A stretch of DNA of 64,000 nucleotides from Anaerolineae bacterium (GTDB taxonomy: Bacteria > Chloroflexota > Anaerolineae > Aggregatilineales > Phototrophicaceae). Where the stretch lies: positions 124,001 to 188,000 of the forward strand of contig JAJEAA010000002.1 of assembly GCA_022824365.1 (NCBI GenBank), read 5' to 3'. Both the position numbers and the translations under genes were made by a program. This document shows positions 35,301 through 44,225 of this stretch, piece after piece. The notes under the pieces are model-generated. The model was not told the DNA's origin. It was given only the letters and a program-made list of their open reading frames with translations, and did not search any database. Each line of letters starts with the position of its first letter. Position 1 is the first letter of the stretch.

Positions 35301-38300
35301 TTGCCAGCCGCCACCGGAATCTCCTCGACATCCCAGGTCCAGGCAATCGCGCCGGTAGCCGGGTCTTGCTCTTGCAGGCTTATCCAGCGGCGCTCAACAA
35401 TCTGAATATCAATCGGCTGGTCCGCTATCGGCTGGCTATCCCAATCAACCGCGATGAGATCAATCCGGCTGTCTTCGCCAGCGACACTGACTGTGTTCGC
35501 GGCCCTCGCGCCGATATAGAGCATCGCCTGGTGCGCTATCAGGCTCGCGCTATCATAAATCGCCTGGCCCGCTTCATCGCGGATCGCCGCCTCCACCTGC
35601 CATTGTTGGCTGCGCGCCTCGCCCGATAAATCGCCGACCAAGGCGAAGCTCGCCGTACCGTCGCTATCGGTGAACAGGCTGCCTTCGGCGATGACGCGGT
35701 TCAAATCGTAGCCTTCGCCGCCGAGTTCATAAATGTCCCGGTCGACAAAATCGTAGCGGCCATCACCTGTATAGTTAAATTCATAAGGCCTAGCGTAGAC
35801 GACATATTCGGCAGCGGCATCCGATACCGGTCCGCCAAAGAAATACTGCCCTTCAAGATCGAAAGTGGCGGAGGCGCCCTGCAAGATTTCTGGCGAATCT
35901 GTGGCAAGCGTCACTTGATATTCCGGCGGGCGATATTCGGCGACCAGGAATGTAATAGCGTCCCCTTCCTGAATGAAGTCGTCTTCCTGAGGCAGGCTGA
36001 CTTCCAAGGTATAGGCGCCCAGCGATGCCTCCTGAGCGATGTCGAATTTACCGCTGAAGCTACCGAAGTCGTTCAGCGGAAGATCGCGCTGAAAGACGAT
36101 TTCGCCCTGCGCGTCACGGATTGTCACGGGCGCCGTCTGATATGGCGCCGGCATGTATACGACATCGTCCTTGCTCCGCACGATACCGCGGAAGTAAACC
36201 GGCTGCCCCGTGCGGTAAACCGGGCGATCGGTATAGAGATAAGTCTGGTAGGCGCGCGGCGACCAAGAAAAGCGATAACCGAAATTCCAGGGCTCGGCGC
36301 CGTCCGACCAACTTGTATAGCCGATGCCGAAGTGGTCTTCCGCCGATAGCGCCACGACAAAGGGTGAATAGAGATCGCGCGTGTAGGGGATATCCACTAT
36401 TGCGATACCGTCTTCGTCGGTTGTGCCGCCGCCAACAAGCGCGCCGTTCCCGCCGTACACAGCGATGCCTTCTTCCCTGATCGGCTCGCCGCTCTCCACA
36501 TCAACCGCCCAGATCGTCAAGCGATCGGTCGCCTGTTTGACCGTCACAACGGCGGTGGCGACATTCAGAAAGTGCTTGTTCTGCCAGGCGAAGCGCTCCA
36601 GGCCGGGCGAATTCGCCTCGAGGAAATAGATGCCCGGTTCCAAACCCGACCCGTCGCGCTCTTCAGCGCCTGGTTCGAGGAAATACTCATCGCCGATGCC
36701 CTCGGCGACCCAGGCGCTCCGGCCATCCTGCAAGGCGACTTGCCACCAGTTCACGCCATCCAGGCAGCTCGGTCCGGCGGTCACGGCAAGCTCATAGCCG
36801 GCATAAAGCAACTGCATGACCGCGCCAGTTGCCGGCGTCAGCCGCGCTCTGAGAGGAGTCGTCGTGGTAGACACGCGGGCGGATTCCCCGCTGCGCAAGC
36901 GAGTAGGCAGCGCGCCCGCGCAGGCGGCTTCCGTAGCAGCGTCCTCGTCGCTCAACGAGAGCAGTTCATAACGCGTGGCATTTTCCGGCGTATTGGATCC
37001 GATACGCCAGCGTCGGATAAGTTGATCCTCCGCCGGGTCAAAACTGGTCGCAGGGTCGTAGTGCTCCTCCTGTGTGAGGCGGCCGATGAAGTCCGTCAGC
37101 GGCACATGGCTTAGCTCGAGGTCAACATATTCCACGCCGCGATGATAGAGATAAAGCTCAGTCCGCGGACGGTAGGCGTTATAGAAGCCTACGGGACCGG
37201 GCACGTTTAATCCCAGTTCGGGTGAGCGCGGGCTGGTCGTATAGCTGAAGGTCAGCGTTTCGCTGATCGCGTTGCCGTAAATGTCTTCCATGCCCGGCGC
37301 GATGCGGATGGTATACGAGGTGGAAGGCTCCGCGTCAAAGGACACAGTATAGCGTTTGCTCCATTCGCTGAAGTAGTAACGCGGCCTCAACTCAGGCTCG
37401 GGCTCAATCGTGATCCGATCGGGCAAAGATTCTATGTTCATCATCGAGGCGAAGAACAGCGAGAAACCGCCTCGGTCGGTAGTTTCGGCGCCATCGACCG
37501 GCTCGGTTGTGGTGATGGCCGGCGGGGGAACAGTATTGTAAGTCCAGGAGCCGCCCGGCAAATTGCTGAATCGCAAGTCCGGCAGCAATTCCGCGGAAAA
37601 ACCCGCCTCATATACCGAATCCAACTGCAGGCTTTCGCTTGGCGCGAAGGCAACCCCCATGCCATCGTCGGCCCAGGTGAAGACGCCGCTTACGTCAGCG
37701 CCGTCTGCGTCCGGCAGCGCGCGCAGATAGAAGGCGCGCTCGATGTCGACACGGTCCAGCGCTTGATTGAAACGCAACTGCAACATGGGGTCGAGCGCCA
37801 GATCCGGTGTGCCCGGAGGCGGATCAATCGAAACAAGCGATGGCGCCGCCGTTTGAAATGTCCAGGAATAAGCGCTCTGCAAAACCGCGCCGTCTATTGC
37901 CGTCAAGTCTTCGTCGATGATGGCTGTATACCGGCTATCGCTCTTGAGGGGCGCCGCCGGCTTGAACTCGTATATCGCGCTGTTGATCCATTCGCCCGCG
38001 CCAGCGACCGAGGGAGAAAGTGTAATCGGCTGCGGCAAGTCTTCCACATCCATGGAGGTAGTCAGCGGCACGACAGGGCGATCAAAAACAACTGTGATAG
38101 CCGAATCGGTCGGCACGGGTCCCGCCTCTTGGCTCGGCAAGACCTCCGCCACTTGCAGATAGCCGACGGTGAGATAGCTCACTTGGTAAGGATCAACAAG
38201 AATGGCCCCGTCTTTGGCATACAAGGGCGGCATCAGCATGAAAGTATATGTCGTCTCCCGCTGGTAGCCACTCCGAGGCGAGAAGGTCAAGCTGAATTCG

Positions 38301-38545
38301 TCACAGGTCAGATCCCCGTCTATCGCCGGCGCCCAGTGAAAAGCCGCCTCAGCGTCTTGGCAGTCCACCCGCCGATTGAATACCAGGGTGACTGCCTGGT
38401 CCAGCGCCAGTGGAGCGACCGGCGTCGGACGCGCGTCAAAGACCTGCAGATAGGCGGCGCGATTGACCTGCGCTTCCAAATGCGGGAAGCCGCCCAAAAC
38501 CAGCGCGCTAAACATCAGGACAAATGAAACACACCAGCGGCGCAT
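32336..38545 (-). CDS. alpha-2-macroglobulin-like protein without thioester
   Basis: A 2069-residue exported protein with signal peptide MRRWCVSFVLMFSALVLGG and no lipobox. The N-terminal third holds Ig-like/Big-type domains (SITVVFDRPVV, MLQLRFNQALD); an SH3b-like domain (about residues 540-625, RARLTPATGAVM to DGRSAWVAEG) follows, then macroglobulin MG domains (YLYTDRPVYRTGQPVYFRG, about 780-800), the ANG domain and the alpha-helical thioester-domain fold near 1570-1850. The bait-trap cysteine region reads SECNSAVVNRF (Cys1582) instead of the CxEQ thioester. It should still trap or bind proteins at the cell surface but cannot form the covalent bond. No penicillin-binding pbpC neighbour is present. 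Confidence 0.85.
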   Translation of the reverse strand: MRRWCVSFVLMFSALVLGGFPHLEAQVNRAAYLQVFDARPTPVAPLALDQAVTLVFNRRVDCQDAEAAFHWAPAIDGDLTCDEFSLTFSPRSGYQRETTYTFMLMPPLYAKDGAILVDPYQVSYLTVGYLQVAEVLPSQEAGPVPTDSAITVVFDRPVVPLTTSMDVEDLPQPITLSPSVAGAGEWINSAIYEFKPAAPLKSDSRYTAIIDEDLTAIDGAVLQSAYSWTFQTAAPSLVSIDPPPGTPDLALDPMLQLRFNQALDRVDIERAFYLRALPDADGADVSGVFTWADDGMGVAFAPSESLQLDSVYEAGFSAELLPDLRFSNLPGGSWTYNTVPPPAITTTEPVDGAETTDRGGFSLFFASMMNIESLPDRITIEPEPELRPRYYFSEWSKRYTVSFDAEPSTSYTIRIAPGMEDIYGNAISETLTFSYTTSPRSPELGLNVPGPVGFYNAYRPRTELYLYHRGVEYVDLELSHVPLTDFIGRLTQEEHYDPATSFDPAEDQLIRRWRIGSNTPENATRYELLSLSDEDAATEAACAGALPTRLRSGESARVSTTTTPLRARLTPATGAVMQLLYAGYELAVTAGPSCLDGVNWWQVALQDGRSAWVAEGIGDEYFLEPGAEERDGSGLEPGIYFLEANSPGLERFAWQNKHFLNVATAVVTVKQATDRLTIWAVDVESGEPIREEGIAVYGGNGALVGGGTTDEDGIAIVDIPYTRDLYSPFVVALSAEDHFGIGYTSWSDGAEPWNFGYRFSWSPRAYQTYLYTDRPVYRTGQPVYFRGIVRSKDDVVYMPAPYQTAPVTIRDAQGEIVFQRDLPLNDFGSFSGKFDIAQEASLGAYTLEVSLPQEDDFIQEGDAITFLVAEYRPPEYQVTLATDSPEILQGASATFDLEGQYFFGGPVSDAAAEYVVYARPYEFNYTGDGRYDFVDRDIYELGGEGYDLNRVIAEGSLFTDSDGTASFALVGDLSGEARSQQWQVEAAIRDEAGQAIYDSASLIAHQAMLYIGARAANTVSVAGEDSRIDLIAVDWDSQPIADQPIDIQIVERRWISLQEQDPATGAIAWTWDVEEIPVAAGNATTADDGRTSFVYRPPNGGIYKIIVSTRDAAGFQARAATYAWVSGADYVSWRQENNNTIQLVPESTNYSVGDRAKILIASPFQGRAEALISIERGDVLSTERVSLNSNSQIYEFEILPRYAPNIFVNVFLVKPRDANHETVSWRAGMTQLLVDIDQKALNIDISADTDVAAPQDYIEYRLRVTDYRGEPVTAEVGIGVTDLAALSVGERNSEPILEFFYGPQELSVRSSSSLIVSAEAFTASVSERKGGGGGIFESGIVDLRGEFIDTAYWNPSVITDANGEAVVEARLPDNLTTWRLDARALTAGRDGRLLVGEKTFDLISTRPLLIRPVTPRFFVVGDSAQLAALVNNNTGQDISAIVSLESFSGLELSASVDQVQTVTIPAGGRQRVTWTAGVADVASVAPVFVARSVDGAFADASISPVSSDDEGRLPVYRYDVRETVGAAGQLAEAGSRSEAVRLPRGFDAAVGRIDIRLDKSLAGLTNQSLTFLDAETRRFSECNSAVVNRFLPNIVSYRALKELALSRPTLENKLDELASDGLQTLYGRQLANGGWSWCAYPEADAMTSAYALIGLAVAETQGYPVDANVIRRAQRYLREQLIRPSLEIEQWQLNRQAFLLYALAESGAPDIARSTTLYESRDRLNLDATAFLALTLHRINPADHLRLDALTQLMLNRAVLRASGAFFEETYEDRWNWSTDIRSTALALTALLKLRPESDLLPNIVRRLVTARDGNGYWPSSQENTWSIIALTDWMLFSGELKPDYVYSVAVNDAELLRDLAMPENALVADAISIDLADLKERESNIVEFQRDEGAGVLYYTAHLNLDVPVDRVEAYSQGIEVSRTYSLPEDESGSPVTGASIGGTVQGRLRITVPNTLRYVVIEDFFPAGAEAVNPDLAISPQLGAMPRSQRLDPREQGWGWWHFDHIEFHDERAVIYASALPPGVYEFIYTIRPTVVGEFNVIPPVAQALYFPEVYGRGDGARFTVAK

Positions 38546-38626
38546 GATCTTTGCCTTTGGCTCGCGAATGTATCAACTTTAATTATAAGACGTATTGAAG
38601 CGGCCAGCGGCTATTCCAGGCAACGC

Positions 38627-39658
38627 TTAAGCTATGTCCGCATCGGATTCTGCCGTGACTTTCTGGAAAATGGCGGAGGCCCGGCGCGCGCGCTCTATCA
38701 CATCACCGGGCTTGAACAGGCGCTTGAATTCGCGCAGTGACGCCTGCAAATCCTGCTCCCCAAGTTCCGTCGAGAGAAAGACGCGTTCGCCGTAGTCGCC
38801 GAATTCCTGTATGACCCAATCGTACTTGTAATAAGCCAGAGCGAGCCAATTAATGTCGTCATCGCCGTAGCCTTCAAAGAAGGCCTCGGTGAAGTCGCTG
38901 GCATGTCCGTCAAGCACAAAGAACATCAGATCGCGTTCTTTAGGCGCGATCACGGTTTCGTCCCAGTCGACAATCCGTATCCGTTCGTCCGCGTCGATGA
39001 TGATGTTGGCTGTGTGAATATCGGCATGACAGAGTACAAATGGCGGAGGCTGCGCCGAAAGTTGCGCGCCAAATTCGAGGTATCGATTTCGACATAGCTC
39101 GATCTCCGCTTCATGCTCGCGCCATTCTTGCGCCGTGGCGGCGGCGATATCACCGCTGAAGTCGCCGCGCGCAATGACTTCCTCTACGCGCGAAATTGTG
39201 GGCAGCCACTTGACGCCAAAGACCTCGCTCGGCGTTGCGGCAGCAATGGCCGGGCTTAACGCAGCGCTATGAATTCGGCGCATGATTTCCCCCCATCGGC
39301 GCGCTTGGGTCGGAGCAAGAGACATGCCCCAGGCCGATCTGCCCTCGATATAGGGATAAAGGATTAAATCAAAATCCCGGTATGAGACGCGCAGGTCTCC
39401 CGAGTTCGCAGCCAGCGGCGCTAGCACCTGGTCTATGCCCATACGCCGTAATTCCCGAGGGACGATCAAAGCCGCCTGTCGCGTGCCGCCTTTCCGCAAT
39501 TTAAGGAAATAATCGCCGGAATCGGCAAATGCGCGATAGGCATAGGCGCGCTGATCGTTGCCGATGGGCAAGAATTTGAGCGCGTCTACATTAAGCTGAT
39601 AATTCGCCTCAAGCAACTCGATAATGTCTTCGTCCGGCAAATCAGGTTTTTCCAGCAC
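38627..39658 (-). CDS. aminoglycoside phosphotransferase/kinase-like protein
   Basis: A 343-residue protein-kinase-fold small-molecule phosphotransferase (APH family). The catalytic Brenner motif is HADIHTAN with Asp213 and Asn218, and the metal-binding DWDETVIAPKERD with Asp231. The N-lobe has YFLKLRKGG with the ATP-binding lysine. Substrates in this family range from aminoglycosides to choline, homoserine and hydroxyurea-type sugars; resistance is not implied. It lies after the macroglobulin on the same strand but 81 bases away. Likely a housekeeping metabolic kinase. Confidence 0.8.
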   Translation of the reverse strand: MLEKPDLPDEDIIELLEANYQLNVDALKFLPIGNDQRAYAYRAFADSGDYFLKLRKGGTRQAALIVPRELRRMGIDQVLAPLAANSGDLRVSYRDFDLILYPYIEGRSAWGMSLAPTQARRWGEIMRRIHSAALSPAIAAATPSEVFGVKWLPTISRVEEVIARGDFSGDIAAATAQEWREHEAEIELCRNRYLEFGAQLSAQPPPFVLCHADIHTANIIIDADERIRIVDWDETVIAPKERDLMFFVLDGHASDFTEAFFEGYGDDDINWLALAYYKYDWVIQEFGDYGERVFLSTELGEQDLQASLREFKRLFKPGDVIERARRASAIFQKVTAESDADIA

Positions 39659-39842
39659 GGATATCCTCTTGCGGCGGCAGCTCGTCGTGTCTGGTTAACA
39701 ATGAAGCAGTCACACGATGCGACAATGATACTCGGACCGCGCGGATTCAACGATAGCCGCTTCCCGCCCGTCATTGTAAAAACTTGGCCTTTGCCCCGCT
39801 TAAGCCCCTCCTTGCATTCGGCAAACGCGTCCATTCGTGGTA

Positions 39843-39848
39843 TATAAT
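39843..39848 (+). promoter_or_regulatory. -10 element of the HNH endonuclease gene
   Basis: TATAAT within GTGGTATATAATAGG, with TGG at the extended -10 position for the overlapping TATATA. About 55 bases before the GTG start. The -35 is weak. Confidence 0.45.
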
Positions 39849-39902
39849 AGGTGCGAATAGCTGGAAGGCATTTGTCAACCGAGTTCTGAGGTCGGGAAAA
39901 CA

Positions 39903-40451
39903 GTGTCGAGCGTTAGAGTTTTGCAGCAGCGCGTCTTGCTCCTTAACGGCAGTACCTGGGAACCGCTCTCGGTGATCACGGTTCAGCGCGCTATCAATCT
40001 TATGCTCGGTGGCAAGGCTATTGCTGTCGAGATGACCGGCCTGTACCTCAGAACCGTGCGCAGCAGATTCGAAGTGCCATCCGTCATCGCCTTGAAGTCT
40101 TACGTGAACGTGCCGCGCCGCAAGTCGCACTGGAGCCGCAAGGGCGTGCTGGTGCGAGATAATTACACCTGCATCTACTGCGGTCTTAGACTTGGCGCCC
40201 AAGTCCGCGGCAAAGTCCTCAGCAAGCGGGATTTCACGATCGACCATATTATCCCGCGCTGCAAAGGCGGCAAGGACACCTGGTCCAATACCGCCTGCGC
40301 CTGCGCCAAATGCAATCACCGCAAGGGGAATCGCTTGCATAATGTCGCCGGCATGCGCCTTCTTTGGGAACCCAAAACCCCGCGGACCAGCTACCTCGTC
40401 ATCGCGCTTGGGTCAGGTCCCGAGGTCTGGAAACGCTACGTCGAGATATAA
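39903..40451 (+). CDS. HNH endonuclease family protein
   Basis: A 182-residue protein starting at GTG 39903 (no in-frame ATG exists after the upstream TAG). The HNH domain is clear: RDNYTCIYCG with the first zinc pair, FTIDHIIPRCKGGKDTW holding the catalytic histidine, and ACAKCNHRKGNRL with the second pair. The N-terminal WEPLSVITVQRAINLMLGGKA is the usual partner segment of the solitary chromosomal HNH family found widely in Cyanobacteria and Chloroflexota. Its role is not established; it is not accompanied by a methyltransferase. Confidence 0.88.
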   Translation: MSSVRVLQQRVLLLNGSTWEPLSVITVQRAINLMLGGKAIAVEMTGLYLRTVRSRFEVPSVIALKSYVNVPRRKSHWSRKGVLVRDNYTCIYCGLRLGAQVRGKVLSKRDFTIDHIIPRCKGGKDTWSNTACACAKCNHRKGNRLHNVAGMRLLWEPKTPRTSYLVIALGSGPEVWKRYVEI

Positions 40452-40573
40452 GGACGGCTCGATCACCACACAGTACCTGATGCTGGTGGCTGCCAATACG
40501 ACTTGCCCGCTCATATTTTGTCGGTCGTTGATCGCTGCATAGAAGGGGCGGAACCTGAGTAAGAGAAATCTGG

Positions 40574-41206
40574 CTAGAGTAGTCCAAGCGCCATCTGCGT
40601 GGTTTGCAACAAGAGCGCAAGTCCCATATAAGCGAGAAAAACAGCGCAAGCCAGGTTAATCCAGCGGAAGAGCCGTTGGCTGAGGAGCCGTCTTCCAAAT
40701 TCAACCACAGTCGCGAAGAAGAAGCACCAGCAGACCTGCGCGATCATGAAGCCACTGAAGAAGACTAGGATATGAAGAGGTTCCGGATCAAGAAAACCTA
40801 AAGCAACGATGATGCCGCTCATGCCCAGCCAAGCGGTGATGTTTTGCGGATTGGACAGAGAGAGCATCGCGCCGGCGACAAAATGATTGCCGCGTTTGTT
40901 ATCCGCAGCGGCAACTTCGACGCCGGAGCGGGAAGCCTGCCAGGCATCCCAGGCGAATCGCAGAAGCAAGCCACAGCCGAAAAAACCCAGCAAGAGCGTC
41001 ACTAGCGGATTCTGAAACAAGACGGCGGCGCCAACCAAGGCGATCAGCGCCCAGAAGCCATCACCCACCAGGGAGCCCAATTCGACGCGCAGCGCCGCGC
41101 CCCAGCCATGGGAGATGCCGCGCCGCAATGCCTCGAAGCCGATGGGACCGGGCTGAACGGCAAATGTGATCGCCATGACAAATGCAGAAATGAACAGCGT
41201 TTCCAT
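40574..41206 (-). CDS. LysE-family amino-acid exporter
   Basis: A 210-residue membrane protein with about six transmembrane helices and the family signature QPGPIGFEALRRGISHGWGAAL near residues 17-40 (shown piecewise: AVQPGPIGFEAL). LysE/RhtB exporters remove surplus amino acids or homoserine derivatives using the proton motive force. It lies convergent to the HNH gene with 122 bases between. No regulator of the LysG type is adjacent. Confidence 0.85.
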   Translation of the reverse strand: METLFISAFVMAITFAVQPGPIGFEALRRGISHGWGAALRVELGSLVGDGFWALIALVGAAVLFQNPLVTLLLGFFGCGLLLRFAWDAWQASRSGVEVAAADNKRGNHFVAGAMLSLSNPQNITAWLGMSGIIVALGFLDPEPLHILVFFSGFMIAQVCWCFFFATVVEFGRRLLSQRLFRWINLACAVFLAYMGLALLLQTTQMALGLL

Positions 41207-41373
41207 CTGACGATACTCGTGAGCGTAGAAACTATAGATACCGATAGTAGCGAGTCAAATGCTCGATAAAAGGGGTATATCCGCCAAGTCTTGCAACAGT
41301 GAATTGTGCGAACTTGACAAGGCTGAGTAAGCCTTATGGCAAATTGCGCCAGAATAGCGCGGAGTGCATTGGC

Positions 41374-42501
41374 CTACCATTCCATCAGGATGGCGGCTAT
41401 GAGTGTGGCTTGGCGCGGAAGGCTATCGATAATCACATGTTCGTGCAGGGCGTGAGCGCCATCGCCGTGCGCGCCCAAGCCATCAAGCGTCGGTATGCCC
41501 ATAGCCGCAGTGAAGTTGCCATCGGAGCCGCCGCCTGTGCCGGCTTCGTAAATGGTCACGCCATAGCGCTCGCCGATCGCGGCCGCCTTCTCAAACAAGC
41601 CGGGGCGCCTTTCCATCGGTGGACGGCCGTGCTGGCGCTCGCATGTCACTGTCGCTCCGGGCATTTTGGGATAGAGATCGCTCAAAGCCGCGTGTAGATT
41701 TTCCATCGCTTCCAGCGTCAGCACGCGAGTGTCGATATGCGCCCGAACCTGAGCGGGAATCACATTGCCGGCGGAACCGCCTTGAACCATTGTGATTGAT
41801 ACCGACGTGCCATACTTGAGGTCGTTTAGCCGGTTGATCTCCAGCGCCTGCTGAGCGAACTCGATGATCGCGTTGATGCCTTCTTGCGGCGCGATGCCGG
41901 CATGCGCGGCCCGGCCCTTGACGATCAGCTCATATTTGCCGCCGCCTTTGCGCCAGGTCTTGATCGCGCCTTCTTTTGTCGCCGGCTCCGTCACCAACGC
42001 CAAGGCGCAATCCGCCGCCAACGCTTTGATCAGCAACTCGCTCTGCGGGCTGCCGATCTCTTCATCAGTGGTGATCAGCAGATGAATGGGCCGATCCGGC
42101 AATTGGTCACGCTCTCGCAGCGCTCGAATCGCCTCCAGAACGATGAGCAAGCCAGCCTTCATATCCAGCGCTCCAGGCCCGTAGTAGCGCCCGTCTTCCA
42201 GGCGTATCGGCATTGACGACAAACTGCCGATTGGATGCACGGTATCAATATGGACCATAAACAGGTAAGGCTGGCCCGGCGAATTGGCATTCCAGGTCGC
42301 TTTTAAGAAGTCCCCTACTTCGTCCTGCGGAAAGCGCTGAACAGTATCAGCGCCGAGCGCATCAAGCTTTGCCGCCAAAAAATCGATCAGCCGGTCAACC
42401 ATGACTTTGTCCCGCGTGAAGGATTCCCGCTTTACCATCTCGGTCAAGAGGTCGAGCATTTCGCCTTGTCGACCCCGAAAGTATTCCAATAGTTCAGACA
42501 T
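41374..42501 (-). CDS. M20-family metallopeptidase (carboxypeptidase G2-like)
   Basis: A 375-residue dizinc peptidase or deacylase. FMVHIDTVHP carries the first zinc histidine and aspartate, GPGALDMKAG the bridging aspartate, TTDEEIGSP the catalytic and zinc glutamates. The lid domain and late HEHVIID histidine complete the site. It hydrolyses N-acyl amino acids or dipeptides in the cytoplasm. It sits alone on the minus strand before the lipoprotein gene. Confidence 0.88.
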   Translation of the reverse strand: MSELLEYFRGRQGEMLDLLTEMVKRESFTRDKVMVDRLIDFLAAKLDALGADTVQRFPQDEVGDFLKATWNANSPGQPYLFMVHIDTVHPIGSLSSMPIRLEDGRYYGPGALDMKAGLLIVLEAIRALRERDQLPDRPIHLLITTDEEIGSPQSELLIKALAADCALALVTEPATKEGAIKTWRKGGGKYELIVKGRAAHAGIAPQEGINAIIEFAQQALEINRLNDLKYGTSVSITMVQGGSAGNVIPAQVRAHIDTRVLTLEAMENLHAALSDLYPKMPGATVTCERQHGRPPMERRPGLFEKAAAIGERYGVTIYEAGTGGGSDGNFTAAMGIPTLDGLGAHGDGAHALHEHVIIDSLPRQATLIAAILMEW

Positions 42502-42538
42502 AATCAGCCTGCCCTTCCGCCTACGGTCTATATTTGGC

Positions 42539-43405
42539 TTATCGTGTAGCCAACTGGCTTTGCAGCCAAACGATCAATTCATCTTGCAAGGCGGGCTGGA
42601 ACTGCAGCATATCCGCGCCCCGTCCCTCTGCCGCGAGTACGGTTATCGCCTCGCCTTGCGCCGCTTCTGCCAAGGCCGCGGCCGTGTTCCGGGCTTCCGC
42701 GTCATTGTCGCCGGCGGCCAGCCAAAGCGGCCGCAACCCGTATGACGGCAGGATGTTCAGCAGCGTGTCGTGTGAAAGGGGGCTGAGCAGCGCCAGCGCA
42801 TCGCAGAGAGAATTCACGGCACAACCCAACAATGCCAAGTCGGCCGCCCGGCCCGCGCCGACAACGCCGATCACGCCGGGATCGACGCTTGGCAAGGCGA
42901 TCAAGGACTGCAACATCGTTTCGACCTGCCGCGCTTGCGTCGTCGCATCGGTCTGCAGAACAAGCGCAACATAACCGGATTGCGATAATCTCCGAGGAAA
43001 ATTGCCCCAAGCCCTCAAGTCCTCGCCGAGAAGCAGGACACCGGGCTGTCGCAGCCCATCCGCTTGATAAAGCTCGCCGTCAATTGAGGTCGCGGCGTCC
43101 AGCAATATTGTCACAGCGCGCTCCGAATCGCCGACGCGCTCAGGCGGCAGGACCGCGCCCGCCGGCAGCGATGCCAGTCGCGGACTGGTTTCGCCGATGG
43201 CTCGGCTGTCCTCGCCGTAGAGTTCATCCGAACTGATTATCGCGATCGTCGGCGTCAGGTTCAAACGCGGCGCGAAGGCGGCTGCTTGCGTTGCGGTGGC
43301 CGCGGCCTCCTCAGGCATGCGACAACTGGCCAGCAACATCACACAGAGCATGGTCCCAAAGAGATATCGCCGCGGATGTGGAAATTTTCGCCGGGCGCCG
43401 AGCAT
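42539..43405 (-). CDS. putative lipoprotein with alpha/beta-hydrolase-like domain
   Basis: The frame opens at 43432 or 43405. A basic N-terminus, a hydrophobic stretch (YLFGTMLCVMLLASC) and the LLASC lipobox mark a lipoprotein anchored outside the membrane. The rest looks like a dienelactone-hydrolase-type alpha/beta fold (FPRRLSQSGYVALVLQTD, then IGVVGAGRAADLALLGC). The nucleophile elbow reads GAGRA instead of GxSxG, so the serine appears missing and the protein may be non-catalytic. Fold assignment is tentative. It is close behind the methyltransferase gene. Confidence 0.6.
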   Translation of the reverse strand: MLGARRKFPHPRRYLFGTMLCVMLLASCRMPEEAAATATQAAAFAPRLNLTPTIAIISSDELYGEDSRAIGETSPRLASLPAGAVLPPERVGDSERAVTILLDAATSIDGELYQADGLRQPGVLLLGEDLRAWGNFPRRLSQSGYVALVLQTDATTQARQVETMLQSLIALPSVDPGVIGVVGAGRAADLALLGCAVNSLCDALALLSPLSHDTLLNILPSYGLRPLWLAAGDNDAEARNTAAALAEAAQGEAITVLAAEGRGADMLQFQPALQDELIVWLQSQLATR

Positions 43406-43415
43406 ACTTCGCAAG

Positions 43416-44183
43416 TCAAATGCCGACCGCATATACGATCATCCGCTCGCTCTCGGCATCATAAGGATTGCCATCCCCGTCGCCTTGTACCGTTCGCAGA
43501 GCGAAGCCGCAACGCTCCAGCAGCAGCCGCAATTCCGGCAAGAAGAAATAGCGCAGTCGATGCGGCGCGACCAGACGCCTGACCACGCCTGCGCCATCAA
43601 TCTCATCGTATATCCATTCCACGCTCAGGATCTGCTCCGCGCGATCAAGATAGCTGACCGACTGCAGCATAATCAGATGGCCCGTATCGGGATCAAGGAA
43701 GCTGCGCTCAAGGTTAAGAGCGTCGCTGTCTTCCGAGGCAAAGGCGGGACCGGCATTTGGCAAGTCGATTACCAGAGTGCCGTCAGCGGCGAGGCAGCCT
43801 CGCAGATTCCGCAGCAGCGCGATCTGCTCTTCCAACTCATGGAAGTGCATCAATACGTTGTAGGTCAGCAGGATCAGGCCGAATTCTCGTGTCCATCGGT
43901 GGCTCAGCGCATCGCCGCATATGTAAGAGATGCGCTCGCGAAGCTGCGGCCTCATGTTCAGCTTTTCTTCCAACCGATCCAGCATCGCGCGGTCCCTTTC
44001 GATGCCATGCGCCGAGTGTCCCGCACCCGCCAGATGTATCAGCACCCGCCCCGTGCCGCAGCCTACATCAAGAATATCCCCGGCCGCCTCCGCCGCCAGC
44101 CTGCTGTATATGGCGAGATCATCAGTCTTGTCGCTGTTCTCGGCATCGTAGAAGCGCGCCACTGTCGTATAAAACGCGGACAT
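43416..44183 (-). CDS. SAM-dependent methyltransferase
   Basis: I prefer the ATG at 44183 (MSAFYTTVARFYD) with AGGGGCTGAGG just upstream; 44219 is possible. The product is a class I methyltransferase with ILDVGCGTGRVL (motif I), GIERDRAMLDRL and LVIDLPNAGPAF. The Leu-rich N-terminus ARFYDAENSDKTDDLAIY is common in small-molecule methyltransferases. Substrate unknown. It lies 42 bases past the DUF262-HNH gene on the same strand but is not obviously part of the defence operon. Confidence 0.85.
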   Translation of the reverse strand: MSAFYTTVARFYDAENSDKTDDLAIYSRLAAEAAGDILDVGCGTGRVLIHLAGAGHSAHGIERDRAMLDRLEEKLNMRPQLRERISYICGDALSHRWTREFGLILLTYNVLMHFHELEEQIALLRNLRGCLAADGTLVIDLPNAGPAFASEDSDALNLERSFLDPDTGHLIMLQSVSYLDRAEQILSVEWIYDEIDGAGVVRRLVAPHRLRYFFLPELRLLLERCGFALRTVQGDGDGNPYDAESERMIVYAVGI

Positions 44184-44225
44184 CCTCAGCCCCTGGAATC
44201 TTCGTGATGACCAGCGCAACCAGTC

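Noticed and set aside
32336-38545. Classical thioester alpha-2-macroglobulin
   Set aside because: The expected CxEQ is absent (SECNSA), so a covalent-trap function was not claimed.
41319-41335. AAGGCT/AGCCTT hairpin as terminator of the M20 peptidase gene
   Set aside because: Only six base pairs and no T-run on the minus strand.
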